64,000 nucleotides of DNA, from positions 1,178,001-1,242,000 of the forward strand of contig JARGSG010000207.1 in assembly GCA_030374805.1 (NCBI GenBank), in the 5' to 3' direction. The notes beneath the pieces were generated by a model. That model had not been told where the DNA came from. It did no database searches and saw only the letters and a list, made by a program, of their open reading frames with translations. The first letter of the stretch is position 1. Every line of letters starts with the position of its first letter. Of the stretch, positions 33,478-43,841 are shown in pieces. The stretch comes from Gracilaria gracilis (taxonomy: Eukaryota > Rhodophyta > Florideophyceae > Gracilariales > Gracilariaceae). Both the position numbers and the translations under genes were made by a program.

Positions 33478-33746
33478 ACCAGCGCTGGTGACCCGAGAGT
33501 AAATTTTCTGAGTGATTTTGACCACTGCGTCGAATGTGAGGTAGCGGGCAGTGGCGCACGAACTGCAAACTAGCATAAAACTTCAACCAATGGAGTTCAA
33601 CTGCGGCATGTGGAAATGCGATTTCCAAAACATTTTTCTTTTGCCTTGCCAACTAGCGCAATCTGCGAAATTGCTGGTTCTTTTGGACTTTTATTTTCAT
33701 AACTAGCGATCTAGGATACTAAACTAGCATTCTGAGAACACCGGCG
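33478..33746. promoter_or_regulatory. E2 right subterminal region and terminus
   Basis: Non-coding. Four AACTAGC motifs (33,568; 33,651; 33,701; 33,722) lie within 180 bp of the end, and the terminus reads GAGAACACCGGCG. The right end differs from the left end apart from the terminal block and the motifs, as in CACTA-like elements. Confidence 0.75.
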
Positions 33747-34820
33747 CACACTACCAAACCCAGCTAGTGGCGCTCTACCCGGTACCTGCCGTGGCACACA
33801 CACCTCCCCATCCACGTCCACCATCACCCCACCCTTTCCCTCTTTCCTCAGCCGACTGCCCCCATCCTCCTCTCGATTCCCTTCTTCGATCTTTCCCCTC
33901 ACACACCAACGCCCTCCACGAGAGCCTGGCTTCACCGGTGACCCTTTCTCTCTTCTCTCCTCCTTCCCAACGCTTCCTTCCTTCCCCAGCTCCTTCAACT
34001 CCAACAACAATTAGCACGCCTTCTCCACCTTTCCCACTTGCGACTTCAACACCTCCACACGTCCCCTCAGCCACCTATTCTCTCTTCTCAGCTTCACCAT
34101 CTCCCTCCCAACGCACTCTACCATCCCATTCACATGCCTTCCAGTCCCAACTTCAGCCAATTTCATTCTTTTCCGAGTCGTCAAAATCAAATCCTTTGGC
34201 ACCCCAACCTCCGACACACTCAGCACCACCCCTCCCATCTCACTCACCATATAAGAAAGCCATTCGTCCAAATTCTCCCTCAGTTCTCCTCCAAGCCTTC
34301 TCAACTGCTCCTCCATCTCCGCCGCAAACCTCCTCTCCGGTCCCCCATCCCCTTCACCCCCATCACCCCCACCTCCCTCTCCATCCCCACTTCCCTCCTT
34401 CTCTCCCATGCAAACCTCGTCCTCACCCTCCTCCTTTCTTCCCGGTGGCGTCTCTGGTACCTTCTTCCGGGGAAGCAGAGCCACTAGCTCCTCGTCCTCG
34501 ACGTACCCATTCGACATCGCAGAAATAAACGGCGGTTCACGATAACGGAGATAGATAAGAACAAGAGAGATGAACCCAACAGTTGCAGCACTGCCAACCA
34601 CTCCGTACACCTGTAGAGCTGTCTGCCACACACCCACTTGCGCTGCACAACCATTTGTACCAGATTCATATCCACTCATATTTCCCGCCATTCCGCACGA
34701 TTTCCATTTTTTCTTAGAAATCCCCACAATTTCCCCCCTATTGTCCACACAATATCTCATTGAAGCCCCCAATTCACCAACTCTTAAGTACCAACGGTAC
34801 CACGGACTCTTACTTTCCAT
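33747..34820 (-). pseudogene. Gene Z of E1, with transmembrane segment, one stop, split by E2
   Basis: From the ATG at 34,820: a transmembrane segment near residues 65-95 (VVGSAATVGFISLVLIYLR), then MSNGYVEDEELVALLPRKK, an acidic Gly-rich linker, MVSEMGGVVLSVSEVGVP and a coiled coil. A TAA at 34,011-34,013 replaces the Lys seen in E2 (EKACK). The frame continues to PLAGFGS at the E2 junction, and the remaining C-terminal sequence lies at 14,630-14,350. The TAA and E2's TGA are at different places. Confidence 0.65.
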
Positions 34821-35099
34821 GCTTTACTTCACTGCATTACTTCTCAATAACACACTCTTCGGCCCTACCTCCACTACATCCTGCTGCCCATGTCTTTCCG
34901 TAACTAATCATGCGAATCCCCTTCTCCCCTGAAACAATTTTTCAAATGACCACAAGAACAGCCCTTACCTCTACTTGAATTTCTTCTCACTCCCTTACAT
35001 GTAGACAATTTTCTTTTCAAAGCTACCAACACCGGACAGCTTCCAAGAGCCCATACCTTCAAATAAACTCGTCACAATGTCCTCCCATCCATTTTAACT

Positions 35100-35960
35100 C
35101 CCTTCTACAATCATGGCAGCCTTTTCTATAGCTAGAATGCGTATTATCACCATTGTTTACAACAATGGTTCTCTTTAAGAGAACTTTCTCTCCATCGAAG
35201 AATTCATTTTTCTAGATTGCCTTCCCCAAGGTCCAATATTGTTCTCTGGCACAAATGACCTTCTCAACAGAGTAATTATATTTTGCCTGGCATGACGTAT
35301 AGAAGACTTGGGCTTCATCAAGAATGGTCGCATTGTTCCCATCTTTTGCCAATATGCAATTGAGCACTGCATACGAGCCGCTCTTTACATCGCCATTCCT
35401 GCTGTCGGCGCTTCCCCACAGGATGGTATCGCGCCTCCCTCTCCCAATAGTCTAACCACAGGCAACGGAAAAGGGGCTCTTGCAATAGCTCAAAGCTTCT
35501 GGACCACAGGTCTTACTTGCTCCACCGACAACGAACACGCCTTTCCCAAGTCTTACTACCAAAAGCTAGTTTGAATCTCTTCCTGCAATCTCGTCGGTTC
35601 TTCATTTGGATTCGCTACCATGCATGAAGTGGCTATCGAGTACAAAAGCATTGTCTCAACTATTGTTAAGAAGCTTCTAGCGATACTCACCTTCAACAGA
35701 TGACTCTCCTGAAATATCCCCACTACAGTGGAATCCATTCTACAATACGGCAACACCCTTATTACCTTCTCAGCCCCTTTCTCGGAGTATGAACTCAGAA
35801 ATGCCTACTTTTATCTCACCTCCGCAGATGAAAAATTTGCCAAAAGGCAGGATCCTACCCCTTTCCACACCAACTCTGACACTGTTCTTGGAAATGACAT
35901 TCTTTGGTAGTTAGAACAAATTGTAAACCTTATATTCCCTGTATATACACAAGCTCTCCT
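35100..35960 (+). pseudogene. Gene Y of E1, decayed
   Basis: Homologous to E2 gene Y: shared FIKNGRIVPI/FIQNGHILPI, AALYIAIPAVGASPQDG, KSYYQKLV, and SEYELRNAYFYL near the end. At least four stops (for example near 35,187, 35,572, 35,700 and 35,712) interrupt a largely conserved frame; the recognisable start is near 35,110. Confirms that Y belongs to the element family. Confidence 0.75.
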
Positions 35961-38900
35961 CAGCCTATGCGGATTAACCCATTTTTTGTTCTTCAATTCT
36001 CTTTACGTTACCTTTCAAACAAAAAATGTTTTCAGATTTCATGTCAGCCTCTATCAAGAACACACACAACAACACAGGCCCTATATTAAAAATGCTGATC
36101 TTCTTCATCTATTAGCATCTGTCCTTTTTCGTAATCCCTGTCTTAATTTTTATCATGGCCACCTAACATCTCTTTATTTTAATATTCGTGCTCGCTCTCT
36201 CCATCATCTATATCTTCCATTCCACCTTCCCCTTCGATGTACCCCTCTCTCTCATTCACTACCTTGAATTTCATCATGTCCACTCAATATTAGTTTGTAG
36301 TGTAACCCGTGCGTATATCGTATTTTAGGGCATACTCGTGCGCCATTTAAAAAGATGCATTAAGCTCATATCATCTAAAGAACACTTACAAAACAATTTT
36401 TGAGCAACAGATAAATAAAAAAAGTTTCTGGCGCACTAATTCCAGCCTTGGACAGCGGACTGGGGTGGCGTGGCCCTTCATCGGTGCACCGATGAAGCCC
36501 CACGCCACTCCGGTCCACTGTCTTAACGCGCCGTGAGTGATAAACGTGTGTTGTTTGCATACGTGACACCGTCAACGTGCCGTGAGCAATGAGGCTAAAG
36601 TGCACCCTGGCCCGCTGTCCACGCGCCCTGAGTGATGGAGCTCGGGTGGTGGCATACTTAGAACCACCAGCGCGCCGTTGAGAGCGGACCCGGTTGTCGT
36701 GGTGTTTCATCGGTGCACCGATGAAGCGCCACGACACCCGGGCCGTAGTGAAGACAACAGACCTGCGTAAGCTACTGAAGCATGTAGTACAGAGAGCTGT
36801 GAACCAGAGCCGAATAGGAGTTAGTTGTACATGGCTGCGATGTTTCTGCAAACGCGATATCTAGTAGTAGTAGGACGTGTGCCCCGGATACAGAGACTCG
36901 GGACCGACCGCCCCGGTCGGTCCCGAGTCTCTGTATCCGGGGCACACGTCCTACTACTACTAGACGGCAGGGCAAAAAAAATTGTTTAATTTTTTGGACA
37001 GCGAACCGATGTGCAGTGGCGCTTCATCGGTGCACCGATGAAGCACGACGACGCCCGGGTCCACTGTCCCGTGGGTGGTCTAGACCGCCGGTCCTGGATG
37101 CGTTTGGAGGGATTCCAAACCACCCTAACACACTAATTTAGGGTATCTTGAGAGCATCCGCAGCAATGCTCACTATACCAACGCAATTAATCCATGCAGC
37201 CTCATAAGCGTATTATTAGGGTCAAAGTCTCCATGCAGAATGATTTAAATTCATGTCAACCCATTCTGTAAAAGAATGACTTATACGATGTTTGCGCATG
37301 AGCATTTGTGCGTGACAGTAGTCTGTAGAGACATGTGTGTTTCGCCTACGGCTATGCAGTGATATGTATCGACCGGACGGTATCCACGCCAGAAAGTTGC
37401 TCCTGTATCGTTAGTGTAGAATTGACGCAACTCTATTACTATATATATTTGTATTATTTCTTCGGTTTTCGTAAGACCAATATCTTGGTGGAAGAGTAAG
37501 AGTTTCATTCTCTTAGGGAGGGGTTCCTATTACATTTCTCGGTTCGGAATACACGACCACTGGGCAATGGTCAGGAGTGCAATGGTGCTTCATCGATACA
37601 TCGATAAACCATAGTTCACCTCGTTCCACCGTCCACCACGTGAATGCACAGTAGCAGGGTCGCACAACGAGTGCTGTGGTTGACACGCAAACACAGCAAA
37701 CCTACAAGAACTCCAGCTTTATTTTCCATGGTGCGCGGACAGGGGATGAAGGTGAAGTGGTACTGAAGTGGTACGTCATCGGTAGCCCGTGATGCGTCAA
37801 GGAGATGTTAAGGAAAGAGTGAAGACGCGAGAGATACGGAACTAACTGAATGTGAAGATATACGCGAAGTTATTAGTAAGCACAAGTAGAACAGTGGACT
37901 GGGGTCTCATGGCGCTTCATCGCTGCACCGATGACATGCCACGCCAACCAGGTCCACTGTCCCAAAAAGATTATGTATTTTCAATTCATTAAAACGAAAG
38001 CATGGGACAGCGGACGGAAGTGTCGTGGCGCTTCATCGGTGCACCGATGAAGCACCACGGCAGCCCAGTCCGCTTTCAACCGCGCTTTTGGGCTGCCAAG
38101 TATGCCAGGACTCTAGCTCCATCACTCACGGCGTGTGCAAAGCGGGCCGGGTCGCAATCCAGCTTCATCTATCATGGCCGGTTTGCAGTGCCACGTATGC
38201 CAGCACCCCAGCTTCATCACTCAAGGCGCGTTCGGACAGCGGACCAGTGTATCATTGCGCTTCATCGGTGCACCGATGAAGCGCCACGCCACCTCCTCCT
38301 GCTGTCCAAAAAAACATTTTTACTTTTATTACCGAGTGGACAAAGATGATACTTCATATTTCAACATTTCGCAAGACAGCCACACGGGTAGGGCTCTATA
38401 AAAGCCGTTGCAATTCCCCCAGCAAGTCTCCGTGAACACCCCTTCCCAACACCTTCCACGCTCTACCCTCTTCCTCGTCGCATCTTCTACGGGGATGCAT
38501 TCAGATTCTCACACAACCAATTTTTGTCTTAGGATAACTATATCACTGTAGAAGGTGGCACACCCTCACGCTTCGTAGTTAAGAATGGAACATCCATTAT
38601 ATCCGATAAGAATTGTACAACTTCTATTTTTCTCGCGTGTAATGAATGTCGTATTCTTTTGATGTCTTCAGTATAACCATTATCAATAGTAAGTAGTATT
38701 GCAAACAGTATAGTGAAGTAATGAAACAGTTCGAGATGCGCCCCATATTCGCTTCAGCATGGCACACCAGACCGGCACTCACGGCGCACTGAGACAGCGG
38801 ACCGGGGTGTCGTGGCGCTTCATTGGTGCACCGATGAAGCGCCACGACATCCCGGTCCGCTGTCTAGTTACTCTTTAAAATAATATGAAAAAATATATAT

Positions 38901-39150
38901 TCTTTGAGACAGCGGACCGGGGTGTCGTGGCACTTCATTGGCGCACCGATGAAGCGTCACGACACCCCGGTCCACTGTCTAGTCACTCGCTAAAATAAAT
39001 TCAAATTTTTTTTCTCTGGCAGCGCGGCCCGCGCTGGCGTGGCATTTCATTGGTGCACTGATGAAACGCCACAATTCCCCAGTCCGTTGTTCAGTCACTC
39101 GCGAAAAGAAACTAGAAATAAACAATTTCCGCATGGACAGCGGACCAAGT
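35961..39150. repeat. Hairpin cluster in E1 interior
   Basis: This 3.2-kb AT-rich stretch has no gene. It holds at least ten copies of a palindrome of about 72 bp with the core TTCATCGGTGCACCGATGAA, at about 36,451-36,522, 36,683-36,746, 36,996-37,068, 37,891-37,962, 38,005-38,077, 38,234-38,308, 38,792-38,864, 38,907-38,980 and 39,017-39,092, plus a decayed one near 37,561-37,633 and a half unit at 39,133-39,149. Arms typically begin GACAGCGGACCGGGGTG. Frames such as 38,002-38,349 merely read through these. Confidence 0.85.
36861..36963. repeat. Perfect 49-bp inverted repeat with 5-base loop
   Basis: Arms 36,861-36,909 and 36,915-36,963 are exact reverse complements; the loop is GCCCC. The arms begin CTAGTAGTAGTAGG and are unrelated to the neighbouring hairpin family. 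Confidence 0.95.
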
Positions 39151-39770
39151 AGACAATAAGCACCTTGCTCTTCACCGCCGCCATTCTGCCGTCCCTGCAA
39201 CGCTGGGCCGCTGCATCCGCCACCCGCGATGCACTAGGCGCCGACTTCGTATTTGCAGCGCTCGCTGCCATTCTCTGTGGAGTTGTTCGGCGCCGTGCTT
39301 CGCACGCCCGGCGAGCCCAAGCATTGCGCCTCTCTTTGCCAGCGACACTGCAGGGACAGCCGCGGTTTTCTGTGCCGTCGCCGATTTGCTCGAAGAACTC
39401 ATCGCCGCTGCCGGGCTGCGCCTGGTGTTTCACTGGTCGTCTCGAGCGTCCGGCGGTATGAAGGCGTTACCGGCGTTGTAGCACGCTCCATCGCGCTGCC
39501 CATCGCCGCCGCCGGCGCGCATGGCCGTCGACCCGGTGGCATGGTACGAGCACCCGCTCCATGTGCCCATCTCACAGCTCCCGGCAGACGGCGGGCGCCA
39601 TCGCCACGGCGCTCCCGGGTATGCCGTAGCAACATATACATGCCGTACGTGCGCAACACCGCAGGAAGCGCGTTCGCTACCACAACCACATTTTGATTTA
39701 TATCATTTTCCGAAAAACGCCACAACAATCCATGCCACTTTAGCCGTATCGGTTGCCTCCTAGTATTCTA
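39150..39770. other. GC-rich segment in E1, no gene recognised
   Basis: Sharply higher GC than its surroundings. Overlapping open frames on both strands (for example 39,095-39,433 minus and 39,253-39,696 plus) have Ala/Arg-rich composition expected from base content. It may be captured host DNA or the transposase's lost 3' part; neither can be shown. Confidence 0.4.
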
Positions 39771-39875
39771 GGTTGGAAGTACATTTCGATGGTTAGAAAA
39801 ATGGTGCTCGTGTGTCTGAAGATAGCAAAGCAGACGGCGTTGAAGAAACGACGAGACTTGGAGGAACGAATTGCG

Positions 39876-41516
39876 TTAAAAAGGGCCTCCAGCTTGAGTC
39901 TTCGATGGCTGCGTGGTTGATGAGCTCGGTAGTGCCAAAGTGGAAGTTATGGAGTGGTTTGGAGGTGAAAGTGTTGTAAGGGAAGAGGCAGGGGTGATGT
40001 TGAGGGGAGGGTAGAACTCAAAGATGGAGGAGTATTTTGCGAGAGAAAGGGTTTGGAGAGCTCCAAGGGCCCGTTCCTTAGTGGTGCGGACGATTCTGAG
40101 CATTCTTGCAAGGAGGCCTTTCTTGTTATATCGGAGAAGAGCTGAATGAGGTTTGCGCGCGGCTAGGGTCTGGATTTGGGATCGAAGGGCGAAGGATGCG
40201 ATATGTAGATGAAGATTGGAACGGAGGCGGTACGTCTGTTGCATGGATGCTTGGGGCGGATGCCGTGAGAGATGCCAAGAATGTACTTTGCTTCGAGGAT
40301 CTCGGCGCAGTAGGAGGCGATAATTTAGAGACAGTGTCGGAGAAAGCCATGAGCGTCACAAAGGGGGAAGCCACAGAGGCCGGAGGTGAGAAAATGGTCC
40401 AGGGGGTTAGAGATGATATGCTGTGTGGGATTCATTTTGGTAGGGCAGGAGACGCCAGAAGAAGTTTGGCGGATGCTATAAGGGTGTTGAGAATAGGTCG
40501 CCAGATTGAAAAAAGTTTGCAAGTACCCGAACAGGTTCAGGTTGTCGGTGATGTATATGCAACAGGAGGAATCGGAGAAGTTGCGGAGGGCGATGTGAAG
40601 GAGGTGATAGGTGATGGAAGAAGATTTCGGGGGGCTGGGTAACTTGTTCGAATACACTTGTTCGAGGCCGATGCAGGAATGGATACCGGTGGTGTTGGGG
40701 GAGTGCTAGATGTACGAGTCATTGAAGGACTGCATAACTTCGTACTTGAAAGCTGGGACTACTTCATTTCGAGGGAGGGATCCATAGGGTAAGCGGAAGC
40801 GGGAGATCAGGAGGGGGTTGCGTGCGAGACGGTGGAAGAAGGTGTTGTGTAAGTAGGCCAGTTTGAGGTGTTGCTTAAGGACTTGGGTTGCATCCTTTCT
40901 GAAGGTGATGGCAGTGAAGAGGTGCTGGGGGTCGCAGAGTAAGGTGGGGGTAAAACCAATGATGCTGATACGGGGTTGGAAGAGGTTTATATGAAACTTG
41001 AAGCACTGGGTAGCCGAAGGGAGGGCATCGTGAGAAGCCAATTTGAGAATGTGGGGTCGTGGAGGACATCTTACTTGCGGAGGCCAAGGTTGGAGGCGAT
41101 GGAAGAGATTTAGAGGATCATTCATTCAAGGTGGTACTTGTTGAGAAGAGGGAAGGCGGGGGGGGGGCGGGGGTGGAAGAGGTTGGCAGAGGGAGAGGGA
41201 GCAGACGGAGATGCTGGAGATGTTGTAGAGCTTCTGGGTGTGGATGGAGAAGGGAAGCTGTTGCTGGTGGTAGGAGTCATCGTCAGCGATGGGGACGTGG
41301 TCGGAAAACCGATTGAAGGGAGGGGATGAAGGTGGTGGTGATAATTAGGAGTTGGCCTTGTGACGCTTTGTGCGTTGGAGAAGCTGAAGAGGTCACCGGC
41401 TGGGGAGGCCAAACGCTTCTCGGCAGTGAAACTGTAGGGGCACCTCCTTTTTTGCCTTTGAATGGCAGAAATGATGCAATATATAAGTAGGGGTCCTCAA
41501 AGCAGCAATTAGGCAT
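39876..41516 (-). pseudogene. E1 transposase relic (Plavaka/CACTA-like)
   Basis: Begins MPNCCFED at 41,516, as in E2, with several frame changes. Segments align with E2: FRKDATQVLKQHLKLAYLHN with FRKNPIQVLKQQLALAHFHN, CGFPLCDAHGFLRHC with RFPFRDAHGIFRHC, and QTLAARKPHSALLR followed by ALGALQTLSLAKYSSIFE. The relic stops before the last third of the gene. Dead by many stops and truncation. Confidence 0.75.
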
Positions 41517-42030
41517 GGCAGGGAGCGGTGTGAGTTGTTAGGGGAGAGGAAGATAATATAGCGAACGATTGGTAGAACAGAATGGTGTAGAACGCCCCAC
41601 GTGATGCGGAGGTGTAGCAATAGTGACAGAGTAAATGGCTGATATGAGGTATGTTCAATATATGTGGTAAATGCCTGTACAGATTTTCTATTTCAAGGGT
41701 TTGTGTTCTTCTAATCGTATTACGTAAGCAGTTATGTATGTACATATATCCCTATTTGCCGCCCTAGTTCAAAATATGTACCACTTACACACTTACATTG
41801 CGGTCAAAAACTAGCATGAACGGAAGTAACATGCTAGTTTATCTTCCATCCAAACTAGAAATGATGGAAATAATCGTGAATGATTCTTTCCACACAAACT
41901 AGCAAAAGTGGAAATGTGGAAATATTTTCGGAAATTGAGCACATCCAAATTTGGATAAATTCACCGGTTTTTCGATCATTTTAATTCGGTCATTTTTGAC
42001 ACCAAAACTAGCATTCCTATAACACCGACG
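41517..42030. promoter_or_regulatory. E1 left subterminal region
   Basis: Matches E0 1-467 and E2 14,631-15,174 (reverse complement). Motifs AACTAGC/GCTAGTT at 41,809, 41,833, 41,897 and 42,006. Ends with CCTATAACACCGACG. Confidence 0.75.
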
Positions 42031-42032
42031 TA
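42031..42032. repeat. TA target site duplication of E1, right side
   Basis: Pairs with 14,174-14,175. The two flanks join in frame once E1 and one TA are removed. Confidence 0.65.
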
Positions 42033-42600
42033 TAATAGCGTCAACAGTCCAACGCTTTCCTTCACCAATGTCTTTGTAGAGACCGTAACGGCGCGCGGTC
42101 TCGCGATCAAGCCGAATCTTCGCGCGTATCTGATAACAACGTCGATTGGCTACACCAGCCGACTCGTCGAGCTGCGAAGCACGGATGGGCAGATGGTCAC
42201 CATCCATATGTTCGATCATATACCGCTTGCGACGCACCCCTTCCACGCGTGAGACATGCAAGATTGGAGCCATGTTCCACTTTTCTTGCACATACGCTTC
42301 GCGGACGTGCGTCTCGTTGGGTAGGACAACACGTTTTTCGGCCGCACGCTGCTTGCGAATCTCCCCCATTATGCCTTTAACAATTTCGGCGTAGCTGTGC
42401 TCACTGCAGCGTCCCATCGTTTTGCTTCTGGCGACTCCCTTCTTCAAACGATATTCGGCACCGATAACATCGTGGAGGGACACCAGTTGCTTCAAATATG
42501 TTCGCTGCGCACGCGCACCAATTTTCTTCCCGCTTTGCGACGCAGCACTCGAAGCGCCACGGGCGCGAATGATGCCAACAGCGCGTGACTTCTTGATCAA
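42033..42600 (-). pseudogene. Split minus-strand gene, N-terminal half
   Basis: An open frame from about 42,600 (first codon TTG; no ATG seen) to the E1 insertion point at 42,031. It reads a basic start (GKKIGARAQRTYLKQL), SEHSYAEIVKGIMGEIRKQ, ETHVREAYVQEKW, KRYMIEHMDGDHLPIRASQL, and ends KRWTVDAII, which joins YLAENRVV at 14,175. The joined product would exceed 450 residues. No domain recognised in this half. It may be a host gene or an accessory gene of yet another TE. Confidence 0.55.
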
Positions 42601-43433
42601 AATTCTTCCTTTTATCTCAAATCAAATGAATCCACACAAGCTTGGGAGTCAGCAACCCACCTTCTCCGCAACGCGCGCCCTCCGAGCCGCAGCAAAGTCT
42701 ATAAACTTGGGAGCCCTTCAACGGGCGCGCGCGTCAAAAACAACCGAGCCGCAACACAGCTGTAGCTATGCGAGACAAGTTGGTCGAGGAAAAGGGAGAG
42801 GGCTGGCGTGGTAGCCTGTGCCATCAAATAACACCCCAGCCACTGCCAGCTGTCTGACAGTTAGCTGCCAGCTGGCTGCAAGCTGGCGCGTGCGAAAATT
42901 TTTTTTTCGTTTTTTGCTCTGGAATCTATTCCAGAGCAACGGGGGGGGGGCTGTAGACAGCTGTACATGGCTTGAGGCCCAGCAGCTCGCGACGGGACTC
43001 CATACGTCAGCCGTCACAAGCGCGCGCGCGCAAGCTCCTTGAGGGGCCCTATCACTTTGAGCTCCGGCGCGCCTCCGCGCTAGAAGCGCGCCTAATTCCA
43101 CCACAATAAAACACCGGGACTCCGCAGAGCCTGCGCAAGGCCCGGGGGAGCCAGTGAGGAGAGACAAGACTCTCCCTCTTTCTGCTGGTATTTGCTCCCC
43201 TTTTCTTTTGCCGGCCCCACTCGCCTCCCCACTCGCCTCGCGAACGACTCCACGATGAACACCACCACCCCATGCCCGTCCTCCAGACGCGCCTCCCCGC
43301 CGACCGCTACCTATGCTGGTCCGTGGCAGACGCGATGAAGGATAGATGGACACCGTTCCACCAAATTGGGTGGCCACAATTCTACTGGGCACGTGGGCGC
43401 AAACACCACACGTGTCCAACACACCCTTCCACT
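42601..43433. other. Upstream region with the full GC-rich repeat
   Basis: No gene recognised; the minus-strand frame at 43,446-42,766 is a composition artefact. It contains the complete repeat copy (42,954-43,275), a homopolymer pair near 42,900-42,945, and a CAGCTGGCTGCAAGCTGG-type inverted word cluster near 42,855-42,890. Confidence 0.45.
42954..43275 (+). repeat. GC-rich dispersed repeat, full copy
   Basis: Joins the sequences found separately at 747-890 and 8,325-8,505, all in plus orientation, giving a unit of about 320 bp. No TIRs or poly-A tail noted; class unknown. Confidence 0.75.
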
Positions 43434-43841
43434 TGCAGCAACTCAATTTGTTTTTCAGAATGTTTATGTTTTTTGCTTACTATTTAAAGTTTTGTGCAAA
43501 GCTAAAGTTTTTCAATAAAATAAATTTATTTTATAAATTTTTGTAAAGAACGCTTTTGTCGCGGGCGGCACTTCTAGGCTCTCCTTCCCGCTCTGCGCTT
43601 GGAGCGAGAAGACGGGAGAGAGTGAAGCGCTCTGTCAAGACAGTTTATATAGACTTTAATAAATAAAGATAGAAGCACTGTAGTTACATGAATGCTTCCA
43701 CCAGTATAGTCCAACAATAGAAAATAGCAATGATTCCATGAAAAAATTTTACGCTCACTTTTACGACTATACTCCCACCATACAATAACATAATAATTTG
43801 GGATAAAGTCCCCTACACATGTCACATACACATTCATAACA
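43434..43841 (-). repeat. Gypsy-1 3' LTR
   Basis: 408 bp, starting TGCAGCAACT and ending CATAACA; homologous to 60,191-60,597. Contains an AATAAA-like run and TTTATATAGAC. Confidence 0.85.

Larger units (their letters stand above)
14631..33746 (+). mobile_element. E2: 19.1-kb DNA transposon with DNA/histone methyltransferase cargo
   Basis: The left end starts CGTCGGTGTTATCGGAATGC; the right end, read inward, starts CGCCGGTGTTCTCAGAATGC. CA flanks both sides (14,629-14,630 and 33,747-33,748), and the sequences outside the two ends align with one uninterrupted gene Z sequence, proving insertion into E1. Gene order from the left: transposase (+), coiled-coil protein (-), novel-methyltransferase-SET frame (-), ParB-like/dioxygenase-like frame (+), gene Y (-), gene Z (+). 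The left 380 bp and right 270 bp are non-coding subterminal regions with motif arrays. The transposase resembles the Plavaka/CACTA (CMC) group. Most genes carry stops or frameshifts. Confidence 0.8.
33747..42030 (-). mobile_element. E1 main fragment: internally deleted giant-family copy
   Basis: Together with 14,176-14,630 this makes an 8.7-kb element in opposite orientation to E2. It ends CCGACG at 42,030, with TA on both outer sides. It keeps gene Z (34,820 to 33,747), gene Y (about 35,100-35,960) and a transposase relic (41,516 to 39,876). The coiled-coil, methyltransferase, SET and ParB-like genes are absent; 35.96-39.8 kb instead holds hairpins and unrecognised DNA. Confidence 0.8.

Noticed and set aside
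32634..33576. Pro/Ser-rich minus-strand ORFs opposite gene Z
   Set aside because: Shadows of the Gly-rich and charged gene Z; the E1 homologue supports the Z frame only.
35961..39150. CRISPR-like array of hairpin repeats
   Set aside because: Spacing is irregular, each unit is a palindrome with its own variants, there are no unique spacers of equal size, and the setting is eukaryotic.
39095..39728. Ala/Arg-rich ORFs as a gene
   Set aside because: Open on both strands over the same bases, as expected from high GC; no domain seen.
42766..43446. 226-codon minus-strand ORF over the GC-rich repeat
   Set aside because: It runs through a dispersed repeat and homopolymers and crosses the start of the gypsy-1 LTR, so it is not a gene.
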